Positions 44,927 through 53,469 of a DNA stretch of 64,000 nucleotides are shown piece by piece. Made by a program: the position numbers and the translations under genes. The DNA comes from Streptomyces vilmorinianum. GTDB lineage: Bacteria; Actinomycetota; Actinomycetes; Streptomycetales; Streptomycetaceae. The stretch spans positions 7,458,001 to 7,522,000 of the forward strand of contig NZ_CP040244.1 of NCBI RefSeq assembly GCF_005517195.1. The letters run 5' to 3'. The notes below the pieces were generated by a model. That model was not told the DNA's origin. It saw nothing but the letters and a program-made list of their open reading frames with translations, and did no database searches. The stretch's first letter is position 1. Each line of letters begins with the position of its first letter.

Positions 44927-45060
44927 GGGCTCGGTTCGCCTCCGGGCGCCCTTATGCGGGTGTCGACGGTCGATCGTGCTCGGTCCTTCGTTCCTCAGGA
45001 CCTACGCGCGTTCTCCCTTTCGACACCCGCGGCGCCCTTCGGCTCACTCGCCGAGGCCCC
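44926..45060. other. Structured intergenic element between LytR_C and upp
   Basis: Three nested inverted-repeat sets: GGGGCTCGG with CCGAGGCCCC (outer), GGGCGCC plus GCGGGTGTCGA with their complements (44944-45037) and GGTCCT with AGGACC (44982-45002). It fills the space between convergent genes. It may be a two-way terminator or a structured RNA. Confidence 0.5.
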
Positions 45061-45071
45061 GTGGTGCTGAA

Positions 45072-45707
45072 TTAGTCGACGGTCCCGTACATGCGGTCGC
45101 CCGCGTCGCCCAGGCCCGGGACGATGTAGCCGCTCTCGTTGAGGCGCTCGTCGACCGAGGCCGTCACGACCGTCACCGGCGTGCCCGCCAGCTCGCGCTC
45201 CATGACCTCGACGCCCTCCGGGGCGGCGAGCAGCACGACCGCGGTCACATCGTCCGCGCCGCGCTTGATCAGCTCCTGGATCGCCGCGACGAGCGTGCCG
45301 CCCGTCGCCAGCATCGGGTCCAGGACGTACACCTGGCGACCCGAGAGGTCCTCCGGCATCCGCGTCGCGTAGGTCGACGCCTCCAGCGTCTCCTCGTTGC
45401 GGATCATGCCGAGGAAGCCCACCTCGGCGGTCGGAAGCAGCCGCACCATGCCGTCGAGCATGCCGAGGCCGGCGCGGAGGATCGGGACCACCAGCGGCCG
45501 CGGGTACGACAGCTTCACGCCCGTCGTGGGCGTCACAGGGGTCTCGATGTCGACCTGCTCCGTGCGCACGTCCCTGGTGGCCTCGTAGGCGAGCAGGGTG
45601 ACCAGCTCGTCGGCGAGACGGCGGAAGGTCGGGGAGTCGGTGCGCTTGTCGCGCAGCGTGGTGAGCTTGTGGGCGACCAGCGGGTGATCGACGACGTGGA
45701 GACGCAT
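45072..45707 (-). CDS. upp: Uracil phosphoribosyltransferase
   Basis: A 211-residue pyrimidine-salvage enzyme making UMP from uracil and PRPP. It has LVVPILRAGLGMLDG, the PRPP loop VLDPMLATGGT and the C-terminal uracil-binding YIVPGLGDAGDR. ATG 45707 (MRLHVVDHPLVAHKL) is the family start. The frame continues upstream without sense. Confidence 0.97.
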   Translation of the reverse strand: MRLHVVDHPLVAHKLTTLRDKRTDSPTFRRLADELVTLLAYEATRDVRTEQVDIETPVTPTTGVKLSYPRPLVVPILRAGLGMLDGMVRLLPTAEVGFLGMIRNEETLEASTYATRMPEDLSGRQVYVLDPMLATGGTLVAAIQELIKRGADDVTAVVLLAAPEGVEVMERELAGTPVTVVTASVDERLNESGYIVPGLGDAGDRMYGTVD

Positions 45708-45794
45708 GACTCCAACAGTAGCCCGCACTGGCATCAACCCACGCCGTGGAGGGAAGGTGGGGGCACAGGACCCAGTCGTGGGGTGGTGTGGCCC

Positions 45795-45992
45795 ATGCCC
45801 GACCCGCAAGACCCGGCCGAGGTGCCGGGCGGTGAGACGCCGCCGGAGACCGACGCGGAGCGCCGCCGGCGCCGCGCCCAGTTCCTGCGTGAGCTGCACG
45901 AGGCGAAGGCGCTGCGCGAGCGCGTCCAGCCCCGGCGCGCGCGAGCGGCCAGGATGCGCCAGGCCATGCGGATGCGAACCTTCCGCTGGTGA
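45795..45992 (+). CDS. Small Arg-rich hypothetical protein
   Basis: A 65-residue protein, acidic at first (PDPQDPAEVPGGETPPETDA) then strongly basic (ERRRRRAQFLRELHEAKALR). Helical throughout. It is divergent from upp. No family recognised; codon bias supports a gene. Confidence 0.6.
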   Translation: MPDPQDPAEVPGGETPPETDAERRRRRAQFLRELHEAKALRERVQPRRARAARMRQAMRMRTFRW

Positions 45993-46210
45993 GGGCGGCG
46001 GCGCCGGGGCGCCGCTCGTGCGCCGCCTGTGCGCCGGGGCCGTGCGCCGGGTCCGCGCGCCCACCCGTTCACCGTCTCGATCAGACTGATGCACGACGCA
46101 AGAGCCGAAGACCTCTCCTGAAGCCGTCGTTTCTGCCACGATGCCGATTGGGCGGGGCATCAGGAGCGCGCCGCCGGATCGTCACACCTCTGATCAGTGG
46201 GAGAGTCACG

Positions 46211-46744
46211 GTGTACTTCGCCGCACTGCTCGCGCGCACCGAAGACGGGTGGGAAGCGAGCGACACAGAGATCGACGATGTGGAGACCCTGTCGGATCTG
46301 ACCGAACTGGCCCGCGAGGCCTCGGTCGACGAGGACACGGTGATCGTCTTCATCGAACAGGAGGACGCCTGGTTCGGCCTCCTCCGGATCGAGGGCGAGG
46401 ACGACCCTCGCATCTACGTGTCGGACGGGGCGGCCGCCGCCCGCTCCTCGTACGGGGAGATCCTCACCAAGGAACTGCTCGGCGACGACCTGGACGACGA
46501 CGCCGCCGACCTGGACGCACTGGACCTCGACGGGACGGAGGACGGGGAGCCGCTCGACCAGGAGGACGACGAGGACGCGTCGCAGGCCGCTGCCGACGCC
46601 GTGCCGGCCGCGCCGGTCGGCGACCGGCTGATCCTGGCGGATCTCGGCGTGTCCGAGAGCATGCTGCTGGCGCTCGAGAGCGACGCGCTGGCGGAGATCG
46701 CGGACGCGCTGGGCGCCGCGGAGGTCCTGGAGAGCGTTCGCTAG
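46211..46744 (+). CDS. tRNA adenosine deaminase-associated protein
   Basis: A 177-residue acidic protein (VYFAALLARTEDGWEASDTE, EQEDAWFGLLRIEGEDDPRI, YVSDGAAAARSSYGEIL), always next to tadA in Streptomyces. GTG 46211 follows GGGAGA. Its stop overlaps the tadA start, so the two are coupled; a role in A-to-I tRNA editing is inferred from that. Asp/Glu-rich C-terminal part. Confidence 0.92.
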   Translation: MYFAALLARTEDGWEASDTEIDDVETLSDLTELAREASVDEDTVIVFIEQEDAWFGLLRIEGEDDPRIYVSDGAAAARSSYGEILTKELLGDDLDDDAADLDALDLDGTEDGEPLDQEDDEDASQAAADAVPAAPVGDRLILADLGVSESMLLALESDALAEIADALGAAEVLESVR

Positions 46745-47268
46745 TGACGGAAGCCGTACCCGATCCCGTACCGGATGCCGTTCCCGATCCCGTACCGGAT
46801 CACGGCCCCGATCCCGTACGGGATCCCTGGCGGGAGCCCATGCGGCTCGCGCTCGCCGAGGCCGACCGGGCCGCGCTGGCCGGTGACGTACCGGTCGGCG
46901 CGGTCGTGCTGGCCCCGGACGGCACGGTCCTCGCCGTCGGGCACAACGAGCGCGAGGCGATCGGCGACCCGACCGCCCACGCCGAGATCCTGGCCCTGCG
47001 CCGGGCCGCGGCGAAGACCGGGGAGTGGCGGCTGACCGGCTGCACGCTCGTCGTGACCCTGGAGCCCTGCGTGATGTGCGCCGGCGCGCTCGTGCAGTCC
47101 AGGGTCGACCGGGTGGTCTTCGGCGCGCTCGACGAGAAGGCGGGTGCGGCCGGTTCGCTCTGGGACCTCGTACGGGACAGGCGGCTCAACCACCGTCCCG
47201 AGGTGATCCACGGCGTCCTCGGCGAGGAGTGCTCGGCCCAGCTCACGGCCTTCTTCCGCACCCGCTGA
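46744..47268 (+). CDS. tadA: tRNA(adenine-34) deaminase
   Basis: A 174-residue zinc enzyme converting A34 to inosine in tRNA-Arg(ACG). The catalytic HAE is in DPTAHAEILAL and the zinc Cys in EPCVMCAGAL. The N-terminal 28 residues are a DPVP/DPV repeat (PDPVPDAVPDPVPDHGP), absent from the family, encoded by near-palindromic units. GTG 46744 overlaps the upstream gene's stop by one base. Confidence 0.95.
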   Translation: MTEAVPDPVPDAVPDPVPDHGPDPVRDPWREPMRLALAEADRAALAGDVPVGAVVLAPDGTVLAVGHNEREAIGDPTAHAEILALRRAAAKTGEWRLTGCTLVVTLEPCVMCAGALVQSRVDRVVFGALDEKAGAAGSLWDLVRDRRLNHRPEVIHGVLGEECSAQLTAFFRTR

Positions 47269-47336
47269 ACGCGTCTCCGACCTGCGAAGCGATACGGATT
47301 TCATCGCACGGGCCTCTTTGGGCTAAGCTCTCTCTC

Positions 47337-47421
47337 GGTAGCGTGTCCGAGCGGCCGAAGGAGCTCGCCTCGAAAGCGAGTGTGGCGCAAGTCACCGAGG
47401 GTTCAAATCCCTCCGCTACCG
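47337..47421 (+). tRNA. tRNA-Ser(CGA)
   Basis: An 85-nt serine tRNA. Acceptor GGTAGCG pairs with CGCTACC (47414-47420); discriminator G. Anticodon loop CTCGAAA gives CGA. Long variable arm TGTGGCGCAAGTCACC. T-loop GTTCAAAT. No duplication or island at this tRNA. Confidence 0.97.
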
Positions 47422-47430
47422 CTTCGATCG

Positions 47431-47461
47431 AAGGGCCCGGTGCATCGCACCGGGCCCTTCG
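47431..47461 (+). terminator. Terminator after tRNA-Ser(CGA)
   Basis: AAGGGCCCGGTGC with its complement around a short AT loop. Two more strong hairpins follow at 47498-47536 and 47544-47582, making a triple set. Confidence 0.82.
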
Positions 47462-47497
47462 GCGTGTCCGGGGCGCGTGCACCCGTACCGGTACGAC

Positions 47498-47582
47498 AGA
47501 GGCCCCGGCCGCACTGTGTGCGCGGCCGGGGCCTCTCCGTCGGACGGGGGGAGCGGCATCGGGGGGACAAGCCGCTCCCCCC
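47498..47582. terminator. Two further hairpins
   Basis: AGAGGCCCCGGCCGC with its complement (47498-47536), then GGGGGGAGCGGC with GCCGCTCCCCCC (47544-47582). The remaining bases to 47867 hold no gene; a promoter probably lies near 47790-47820 (TTAGACT). Confidence 0.7.
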
Positions 47583-47867
47583 GATGAGAACCGGTCCTAC
47601 AAGTCCTGCGCCGCAGTCAGGGGGAGAGCGCGCGGCGCGGACCCCGCAGTGAGGGCCGGTTCCTCGGCCCTGCGGATTCCTGCCAGATCCGCCGGGCTCG
47701 ACATCCATACTGCTCTGCCGTCACCCTTCCGGGGGGCGGCAAACGGCCTCGATCACCGGGCCCTTGGTCCATAAAGATCCGGTGAGTGGCCGAAGTGGCT
47801 CGGTTAGACTCACGCGTCCGCACAGGGGCACGGACAGCTGGGACACAGACAGGGGAGGGCGCGGCAG

Positions 47868-48032
47868 ATGGCGCAAGCGAAGAAGGTCGCGCTGTACGCG
47901 CTCGTGGTCTTCGTGCTGTACACGATCATCAATTCCCCCGACCGGGCCGCCGATCTCGTCCAGGTAGGGTTCGAGGGCATATCGTCCGCCGCACAGGGCG
48001 TCGGCGAGTTCATGACGGAACTCGTCAACTAG
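47868..48032 (+). CDS. Small single-pass membrane protein
   Basis: A 54-residue protein with one N-terminal membrane helix (VALYALVVFVLYTII) and an amphipathic tail (DLVQVGFEGISSAAQGVGEF). AGGGGAGGG precedes ATG 47868. It precedes the Dabb gene by 22 bp in the same direction. No family recognised. Confidence 0.75.
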   Translation: MAQAKKVALYALVVFVLYTIINSPDRAADLVQVGFEGISSAAQGVGEFMTELVN

Positions 48033-48054
48033 AGCATCGACGAGGAGTCCTGCC

Positions 48055-48348
48055 GTGATCCGCCATCTGGTCCTGTTCAAGCTCAACGACGGCGTGCAGC
48101 GCGACGAGCCGCGTGTGGTCGCCGGGGCCGAGGCCTTCCGGGCGCTCGGCGGGCTCATCCCGGAACTGACGTTCTGGGAGTGCGGCTGGAACGTCTCCGA
48201 CCGGCCGATCGCGTACGACTTCGCCATCAACTCGGCGGTCGAGGACACCGATGCGCTCAAGCGCTACCTGGAGCACCCGGCCCACCAGGCGGGCGTGGCC
48301 CAGTGGCGCGAGTTCGCCACGTGGGTGATCGCGGACTACGAGTTCTAG
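48055..48348 (+). CDS. Dabb (stress-responsive A/B barrel) protein
   Basis: A 97-residue ferredoxin-like dimeric barrel: IRHLVLFKLNDGVQ, then AYDFAINSAVEDTDALKRYL and EHPAHQAGVAQWREF. GTG 48055. The family includes monooxygenase-like and stress proteins; role unknown. Followed by a terminator before sigF. Confidence 0.93.
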   Translation: MIRHLVLFKLNDGVQRDEPRVVAGAEAFRALGGLIPELTFWECGWNVSDRPIAYDFAINSAVEDTDALKRYLEHPAHQAGVAQWREFATWVIADYEF

Positions 48349-48352
48349 GGGC

Positions 48353-48383
48353 TCACCCGAGACTCACCCGAGACTCACCCGGC
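48353..48383. repeat. 11-bp non-coding tandem repeat
   Basis: Just under three copies of CTCACCCGAGA right after the Dabb gene. Unit not a multiple of 3. Confidence 0.75.
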
Positions 48384-48393
48384 TCTCTTCTTC

Positions 48394-48424
48394 AAGGCCC
48401 CTCGCCGTCACGGCGGGGGGCCTT
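48394..48424 (+). terminator. Terminator before sigF
   Basis: AAGGCCCCTCGCCG with its complement CGGCGGGGGGCCTT around TCA. Confidence 0.8.
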
Positions 48425-48588
48425 CTGGGTGTTGACCTCCCATTTAATCCCAACTTGCCCTCAACACGTGGCTATACGGTGCTTGCACACAGTGGACATG
48501 TCTTGTGATGCTATGACCGCTTTTGATGGATGAGTTTGACCGTAGTTGACCAGCCATAGTCGACCGCAAGACCAGCCAAAGGGGTGGC

Positions 48589-49470
48589 GTGAACGTGCCG
48601 GCCAGTACAGCGCCTCAAGTCCCGCCCCAGAACGAGGCCGGAGGCCCGGACACCCCGCGCCCCCGGCCGCAGAACACCCGGCCCCAGAACACCCGGCCCC
48701 AGAGCACCCGGGGCGCCGACACCCGCGCGCTCACCCAGGTGCTCTTCGGACAGCTCAAGGAGCTTGAACCGGGCAGCCCGGAGCACCACCGGGTGCGCGG
48801 AGCGCTGATCGAGGCCAACCTGCCGCTCGTGCGGTACGCGGCGGCCCGCTTCCGCTCCCGCAACGAGCCCATGGAGGACGTCGTCCAGGTCGGCACCATC
48901 GGTCTGATCAACGCCATCGACCGCTTCGACCCGGACCGCGGCGTACAGTTCCCGACCTTCGCCATGCCCACCGTCGTCGGCGAGATCAAGCGCTACTTCC
49001 GCGACAACGTACGGACCGTGCACGTGCCGCGCCGGCTGCACGAGCTCTGGGTCCAGGTCAACGGAGCCACCGAGGACCTCACGACCGCCCACGGCCGCTC
49101 CCCCACCACCGCCGAGATCGCCGAACGACTGAAGATCGGCGAGGACGAGGTACTGGCCTGCATCGAGGCGGGACGGTCGTACCACGCCACCTCTCTGGAA
49201 GCGGCCCAGGAGGGCGACGGGCTGCCCGGACTGCTCGACCGGCTCGGCTACGAGGACCCGGCACTCGCCGGGGTCGAGCACCGGGATCTCGTACGGCATC
49301 TGCTCGTACAACTGCCCGAGCGCGAGCAGCGGATCCTGATGCTCCGTTACTACAGCAACCTGACCCAGTCTCAGATCAGCCAGGAACTCGGCGTCTCACA
49401 GATGCATGTGTCAAGGCTCCTCGCCCGGAGCTTCGCCCGATTGAGATCCGCAAACAGGATCGAGGCGTAG
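48589..49470 (+). CDS. sigF: RNA polymerase sigma factor SigF (sporulation)
   Basis: A 293-residue SigB/F/G-type sigma factor. Region 2 has LPLVRYAAARFRSRNEPMED and VVQVGTIGLINAIDRFDPDR; region 4 has LPEREQRILMLRYYSNLTQS and GVSQMHVSRLLARSFARL. The sequence is very close to what I know of Streptomyces coelicolor SigF, needed for late spore maturation. The N-terminus has a PQNTRPQNTRPQSTR 15-bp repeat. GTG 48589 (GTG 48595 also possible). The next gene is its paralogue sigN, as in coelicolor. Confidence 0.92.
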   Translation: MNVPASTAPQVPPQNEAGGPDTPRPRPQNTRPQNTRPQSTRGADTRALTQVLFGQLKELEPGSPEHHRVRGALIEANLPLVRYAAARFRSRNEPMEDVVQVGTIGLINAIDRFDPDRGVQFPTFAMPTVVGEIKRYFRDNVRTVHVPRRLHELWVQVNGATEDLTTAHGRSPTTAEIAERLKIGEDEVLACIEAGRSYHATSLEAAQEGDGLPGLLDRLGYEDPALAGVEHRDLVRHLLVQLPEREQRILMLRYYSNLTQSQISQELGVSQMHVSRLLARSFARLRSANRIEA

Positions 49471-49621
49471 CTGAAACGGGTAGACCGTTTCGGAGTAGTT
49501 CTGACGCGGCTTCACGGCGGCCAAATGCCGTACACCCCTTGTTTCCTGCGGATATCCCCGTGCGCTGTGTCGACAAGTCACTACAGCGTGTTGCCGACAT
49601 GTGACATTCTGCTGGAACCGC

Positions 49622-49647
49622 GTTTGCCGCAGCCCCGCCTCCGGTAT
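49622..49647 (+). promoter_or_regulatory. SigB/F/N-type promoter before sigN
   Basis: GTTT (49622-49625), a 16-bp gap, then CGGTAT (49642-49647). It resembles the SigB-family consensus GNNT-N14-16-GGGTA, so sigN may be read by itself or by SigF. Confidence 0.4.
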
Positions 49648-49715
49648 TCAGGTGGAGGCTGCGTTCCTCCGATGGTCGTGGCCGCCGCGACCGTCCGCGA
49701 CCTCAAGGGGGTGGC

Positions 49716-50630
49716 ATGTCCGCAGAACAGGGCAGCTCGAAGGTGCTCACGCTCACGCCCGAGCCCGCGCAGACGCCGGTTCAGATGCCGGTGCAGCCGC
49801 AGGCCCAGGCCCCGAGCGAAGCGCCCGCCGCGCCGCTTGTCGTCTCGCCGGAAGCCATCGACACCCGCACGCTCTCCCGCTCCCTCTTCCTCCGGCTCCG
49901 CGCCCTGGACGACGAAGGCGCCGCCGCGGACAGCCCGGAGCGGACCTACGTCCGCGACACCCTCATCGAGCTCAACCTGCCGCTCGTGCGGTACGCGGCG
50001 GCCCGATTCCGCTCCCGCAACGAGCCGATGGAGGACATCGTCCAGGTCGGCACCATCGGCCTGATCAAGGCGATCGACCGCTTCGACTGCGAACGCGGCG
50101 TGGAATTCCCGACGTTCGCGATGCCGACCGTCGTCGGCGAGATCAAGCGCTTCTTCCGCGACACGAGCTGGTCGGTACGCGTCCCGCGCCGGCTCCAGGA
50201 GCTGCGCCTCGCGCTGACCAAGGCGAGCGACGAGCTCGCCCAGAAGCTCGACCGCTCCCCGACCGTCCCCGAACTCGCCGCCGTTCTCGGGGTGTCGGAG
50301 GAGGACGTCGTCGACGGCCTCGCGGTCGGCAACGCGTACACCGCCTCCTCACTCGACTCGCCCTCCCCGGAGGACGACGGCGGCGAGGGCTCGCTCGCGG
50401 ACCGCCTCGGGTACGAGGACACGGCCCTGGAAGGGGTCGAGTACCGCGAGTCGCTGAAGCCGCTGCTCGCCAAACTCCCGCCCAGGGAGCGGCAGATCAT
50501 CATGCTGCGGTTCTTCGCCAACATGACCCAGTCGCAGATCGGCGAGGAGGTCGGCATCTCGCAGATGCACGTCTCGCGGCTGCTGACGCGGACGCTGGCG
50601 CAGCTGCGGCAGGGCCTGATCGCCGACTAG
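49716..50630 (+). CDS. sigN: RNA polymerase sigma factor SigN
   Basis: A 304-residue SigB-family factor: VRYAAARFRSRNEPMEDIVQ, TIGLIKAIDRFDCERGVEF, KLPPRERQIIMLRFFANMTQ and VGISQMHVSRLLTRTLAQLR. It closely matches the SigN beside sigF in S. coelicolor, which acts during aerial growth. ATG 49716 with GGGGGTGG. No anti-sigma gene is adjacent. Confidence 0.9.
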   Translation: MSAEQGSSKVLTLTPEPAQTPVQMPVQPQAQAPSEAPAAPLVVSPEAIDTRTLSRSLFLRLRALDDEGAAADSPERTYVRDTLIELNLPLVRYAAARFRSRNEPMEDIVQVGTIGLIKAIDRFDCERGVEFPTFAMPTVVGEIKRFFRDTSWSVRVPRRLQELRLALTKASDELAQKLDRSPTVPELAAVLGVSEEDVVDGLAVGNAYTASSLDSPSPEDDGGEGSLADRLGYEDTALEGVEYRESLKPLLAKLPPRERQIIMLRFFANMTQSQIGEEVGISQMHVSRLLTRTLAQLRQGLIAD

Positions 50631-50691
50631 AGGATCGGCGAAGTCCACCGAATCGCTTCCTTGCTGACATACCGTCAGCCACACTGACGCC

Positions 50692-51459
50692 ATGCGGCGA
50701 CGACAGAGGTCACTTCTGACAGTGGTCGCGCTCTGCCTCGGCGGAGCGCTGACCGCGTGCGGCAGCGGAGACGACGGCGAGGGCTACGCGGCGGTGGGCG
50801 CGGGCTCCTCCCCGAAGGGCGCGGTGCCGCCGTCGGGATCGGTGACCCTGATCCCGCTGGACGGCGCCCCGTCGGCGTCAGCGAGCGGTACGACCTCCAG
50901 CACGTCGTCCCCGTCCCCACCGGCGCCGGGAACGGCCTCGGAGCCGCGACCGGGCGCGTCCCCGTCCGGCGCGTCCGGCACATCCGGCGAGCGCGGTACG
51001 GGTGCGGGTGCGGGTACGAGTTCGGGTTCGGGTTCGGGTACGGGTACGGGTACGGCCCCAGGGACCACGCCCCCGCCGGCCCTGCCGTCGGCCCCGGGCG
51101 CGACGACTCCGCCGCCGCCACCGCCCACCCAGACGACTCCGACCACTCCGGGCACTCCGGCCGCCCTGACCCTCTCCGCGCCCGTGCTCGGCGACGCGGA
51201 GGTGCGGTGGTGCGAGAAGGTGACGGTCACGTTCCGCAACACCGGGGGCACGGCGGCGACTTCGGGCACGGTCACGTTCGCCACCCACGTCATCGGCGCG
51301 CTCGGCATCGACTGGGCGACGATCGAATCCGCACAGCCACTGCCCACCCCGATCGCGGCGGGGGCGGCACGGACCCATACGTACACGGTCTGCGTGGACT
51401 CCTGGCGGGTGCCGTTGGGCATGCACATCGACACCCAGAAGGTCACTGCGAAGCTCTGA
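50692..51459 (+). CDS. Lipoprotein with CARDB-like domain
   Basis: A 255-residue lipoprotein: signal LLTVVALCLGGALTAC with lipobox LTAC (Cys about 22). A Gly/Ser/Thr/Pro-rich linker follows, with a hexanucleotide repeat (GTGAGAGTSSGSGSGTG), then an Ig-like domain (LGDAEVRWCEKVTVTFRNTG). Anchored outside the membrane. Overlaps the convergent next gene by 17 bp. Confidence 0.85.
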   Translation: MRRRQRSLLTVVALCLGGALTACGSGDDGEGYAAVGAGSSPKGAVPPSGSVTLIPLDGAPSASASGTTSSTSSPSPPAPGTASEPRPGASPSGASGTSGERGTGAGAGTSSGSGSGTGTGTAPGTTPPPALPSAPGATTPPPPPPTQTTPTTPGTPAALTLSAPVLGDAEVRWCEKVTVTFRNTGGTAATSGTVTFATHVIGALGIDWATIESAQPLPTPIAAGAARTHTYTVCVDSWRVPLGMHIDTQKVTAKL

Positions 51460-51838
51460 CTTCCGTCGGGGAAGGGTGCGTGCTCCTCAGATGCCGCCGC
51501 AGAAGGACGTTGGCATCGGTCTCCGCACTCCAGTCGAACCGCAGCCGGGCATCGGCCCGCTCCTTCGCCAGCTCGGCGCACTCCACGCAGTCGGGAACGG
51601 GGACGGGCGGCCGGCTCATCTCGTACGCGGTGCTCGCCCGCTCGTTGGCGGCCCGCACCCCGGCACTCAGCCGCTCCGCCGGCGTCGCCGGGCGGACCTG
51701 CTCCGGATCGGCCTGCCACTCCCGCCCGCCTCCGACGGGACGGAGCATGGCGTAGGGCCCCGCCTTGCCCCGGTACTCCCCGACCTTGCGGGCGGTGGGG
51801 TCGTAGACGAACCCCCCGCATTCCATGTGCCCTGCCAT
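51443..51838 (-). CDS. Hypothetical protein with CxxC
   Basis: A 131-residue soluble protein (GFVYDPTARKVGEYRGKAGP, PVPVPDCVECAELAKERADA, VLLRRHLRSTHP). The CVEC and the later His suggest a metal site. It is encoded divergently from the XRE gene and could be linked with it. No family name recalled. Confidence 0.75.
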   Translation of the reverse strand: MAGHMECGGFVYDPTARKVGEYRGKAGPYAMLRPVGGGREWQADPEQVRPATPAERLSAGVRAANERASTAYEMSRPPVPVPDCVECAELAKERADARLRFDWSAETDANVLLRRHLRSTHPSPTEVRASQ

Positions 51839-51956
51839 TCCTCAGCTCCTCACCCGATCGGGCGACTACTCTCCGTGGCTCCAGCGTTGCTCAATGGGAG
51901 GAGCGGCCACAACGCTCGACGCGTGCCAAGGGCCCACTGTCACAAGGGGGGATGGA

Positions 51957-52901
51957 GTGAGTCGACGGAACGCCACGGGAGGAACGGCCGCCACGACGGC
52001 GGGTGTCTTCGGCGAGCTGCTCCGGCACTACCGGGAGGCGGCGAACCTGACGCAGGACGGCCTCGCGCGCCAGATCCCGTGCGACCGGTCGCACGTGGCG
52101 CGGGTGGAGGCGGGGACGCGGGTGCCGCAGGACACGTTCGCGAAGGCGTGCGACGAACTGCTGGGGACGGGAGGGGTGTTAGGGCGGCTGTGGGGCCGGA
52201 TCGACTGGTATCCGGAGGTACAGCACCCGGACTGGTTCGAGCGCCGGGCGGAGATGGACGCCGAGGCGGTGGCCCTACGGGAGTACCAGGTGCAGATGAT
52301 TCCGGGTCTGCTGCAGACACCCGAGTACGCGCACGCTCTGTTCTCGCGGAGGTCCTCCGGCGAGGAGCTGGAGGAGCGGGTGAGAGCCCGACTGAGCCGC
52401 CAGCAGCGGTTCTTGGCCGAGGACGGCCCGCTGTACGTGGTGGTGCTGGACGAGAGCTGTCTGCGGAACGTCGTGCAGAGCACGAACGTCATGCGCGGGC
52501 AGTGCGAGCATCTGCTCAGGGTGGGCCGGCGTCCCAACCTCCGCATTCAGGTCGCCCCGGCCGACCGGGCCGAACTTCGCCGCCCCAACACCTCGTTGTC
52601 GCTGATCACGCTGCCCGACGGCAAGGAGTGGATCTACTCGGAATCCCTGGGAAAGGGTCACTTCATCGACGATCCGGCCGCCTTCACGCGGCACAGCCAG
52701 ACCTATGATGTGCTCAGGGCAGACGCTCTGTCAGCTCGCGAGTCGGCCGCTTTGATCAGCGACATGATGGAAGGGTACGGACACCATGCAGAGGCACGAT
52801 CTGAACCCGACGACCTGGATCAAGAGCAGCTACAGCGGCGACGACGGCGGCAACTGCGTCGAGGTGGCCCCCGGATTCCCCGGCCTCGTCCCCGTGCGTG
52901 A
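51957..52901 (+). CDS. XRE-family regulator with DUF5753 (Scr1 type)
   Basis: A 314-residue regulator: helix-turn-helix LTQDGLARQIPCDRSHVARV and DUF5753 (QVQMIPGLLQTPEYAHALF, RQQRFLAEDGPLYVVVLDES). These pair with DUF397 proteins across Streptomyces (as with BldB/WhiJ-linked sets). Codon 75 (52179-52181) is TTA, so translation needs the bldA tRNA. The last 39 residues (QLQRRRRRQLRRGGPRIPRP) overlap the DUF397 gene by 116 bp in another frame, an unusually long overlap; the end may be a lost stop or a frameshift. GTG 51957. Confidence 0.92.
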   Translation: MSRRNATGGTAATTAGVFGELLRHYREAANLTQDGLARQIPCDRSHVARVEAGTRVPQDTFAKACDELLGTGGVLGRLWGRIDWYPEVQHPDWFERRAEMDAEAVALREYQVQMIPGLLQTPEYAHALFSRRSSGEELEERVRARLSRQQRFLAEDGPLYVVVLDESCLRNVVQSTNVMRGQCEHLLRVGRRPNLRIQVAPADRAELRRPNTSLSLITLPDGKEWIYSESLGKGHFIDDPAAFTRHSQTYDVLRADALSARESAALISDMMEGYGHHAEARSEPDDLDQEQLQRRRRRQLRRGGPRIPRPRPRA

Positions 52902-52974
52902 CAGCAAGGTTCCAGATGGGCCCGGCCTCGTCTTCGAGCGTGCGGTGTGGGACTCGTTCGTGACGTCCCTCTGA
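52786..52974 (+). CDS. DUF397 small protein
   Basis: A 62-residue protein: TTWIKSSYSGDDGGNCVEVA, VPVRDSKVPDGPGLVF. It is the standard partner of XRE-DUF5753 regulators, likely binding and modulating them. It overlaps the regulator gene by 116 bp. Confidence 0.94.
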   Translation: MQRHDLNPTTWIKSSYSGDDGGNCVEVAPGFPGLVPVRDSKVPDGPGLVFERAVWDSFVTSL

Positions 52975-52978
52975 GTCC

Positions 52979-53317
52979 TCAGGCGAGGACCAGGGCCGCG
53001 ACGACCGGGGCCGCGTACATCAGCGGCCACGCGACGTGCGGGTAGGAGCGGGCGCGGATCACGGTGATGACGGCTCCGGCGAAGTAGAGGACCGTGCCGA
53101 TCCCGGCCGCCAGGCCGATCGCAGGCACCCACAGGCCGACCACCAGGCCCGCCGCGCCGGCCGCCTTGGCGACGCCGAGCCAGGTCCACCAGGTGCGAGG
53201 GACGCCGTACTCGGTCAGGGGCTCGACGACCCACGGGGCGTTGATGAAGATCGAGAAGGCCGAGAAGCCGACCATGAACGCGGCGACAGCGGTGACGACG
53301 ATGTAGGTGGTGGACAT
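52979..53317 (-). CDS. DoxX-like membrane protein
   Basis: A 112-residue four-helix membrane protein: AFMVGFSAFSIFINAPWVVE, WTWLGVAKAAGAAGLVVGLW. DoxX family; redox role suspected but not known. ATG 53317. Confidence 0.88.
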   Translation of the reverse strand: MSTTYIVVTAVAAFMVGFSAFSIFINAPWVVEPLTEYGVPRTWWTWLGVAKAAGAAGLVVGLWVPAIGLAAGIGTVLYFAGAVITVIRARSYPHVAWPLMYAAPVVAALVLA

Positions 53318-53469
53318 CGGGGACGCTCCTCATCCAGGTGGTGTCCGAGCGCTTCTCGCTCGGACACCCCACTGACGGAGCGCGCCGCACACGTGTGACA
53401 GGCCCGGCGCCTGTTTCTTCGGGAACTTTCCACCGCCGCGAGGCTCAAGGGCCTGACCGCCCCCGTCAG

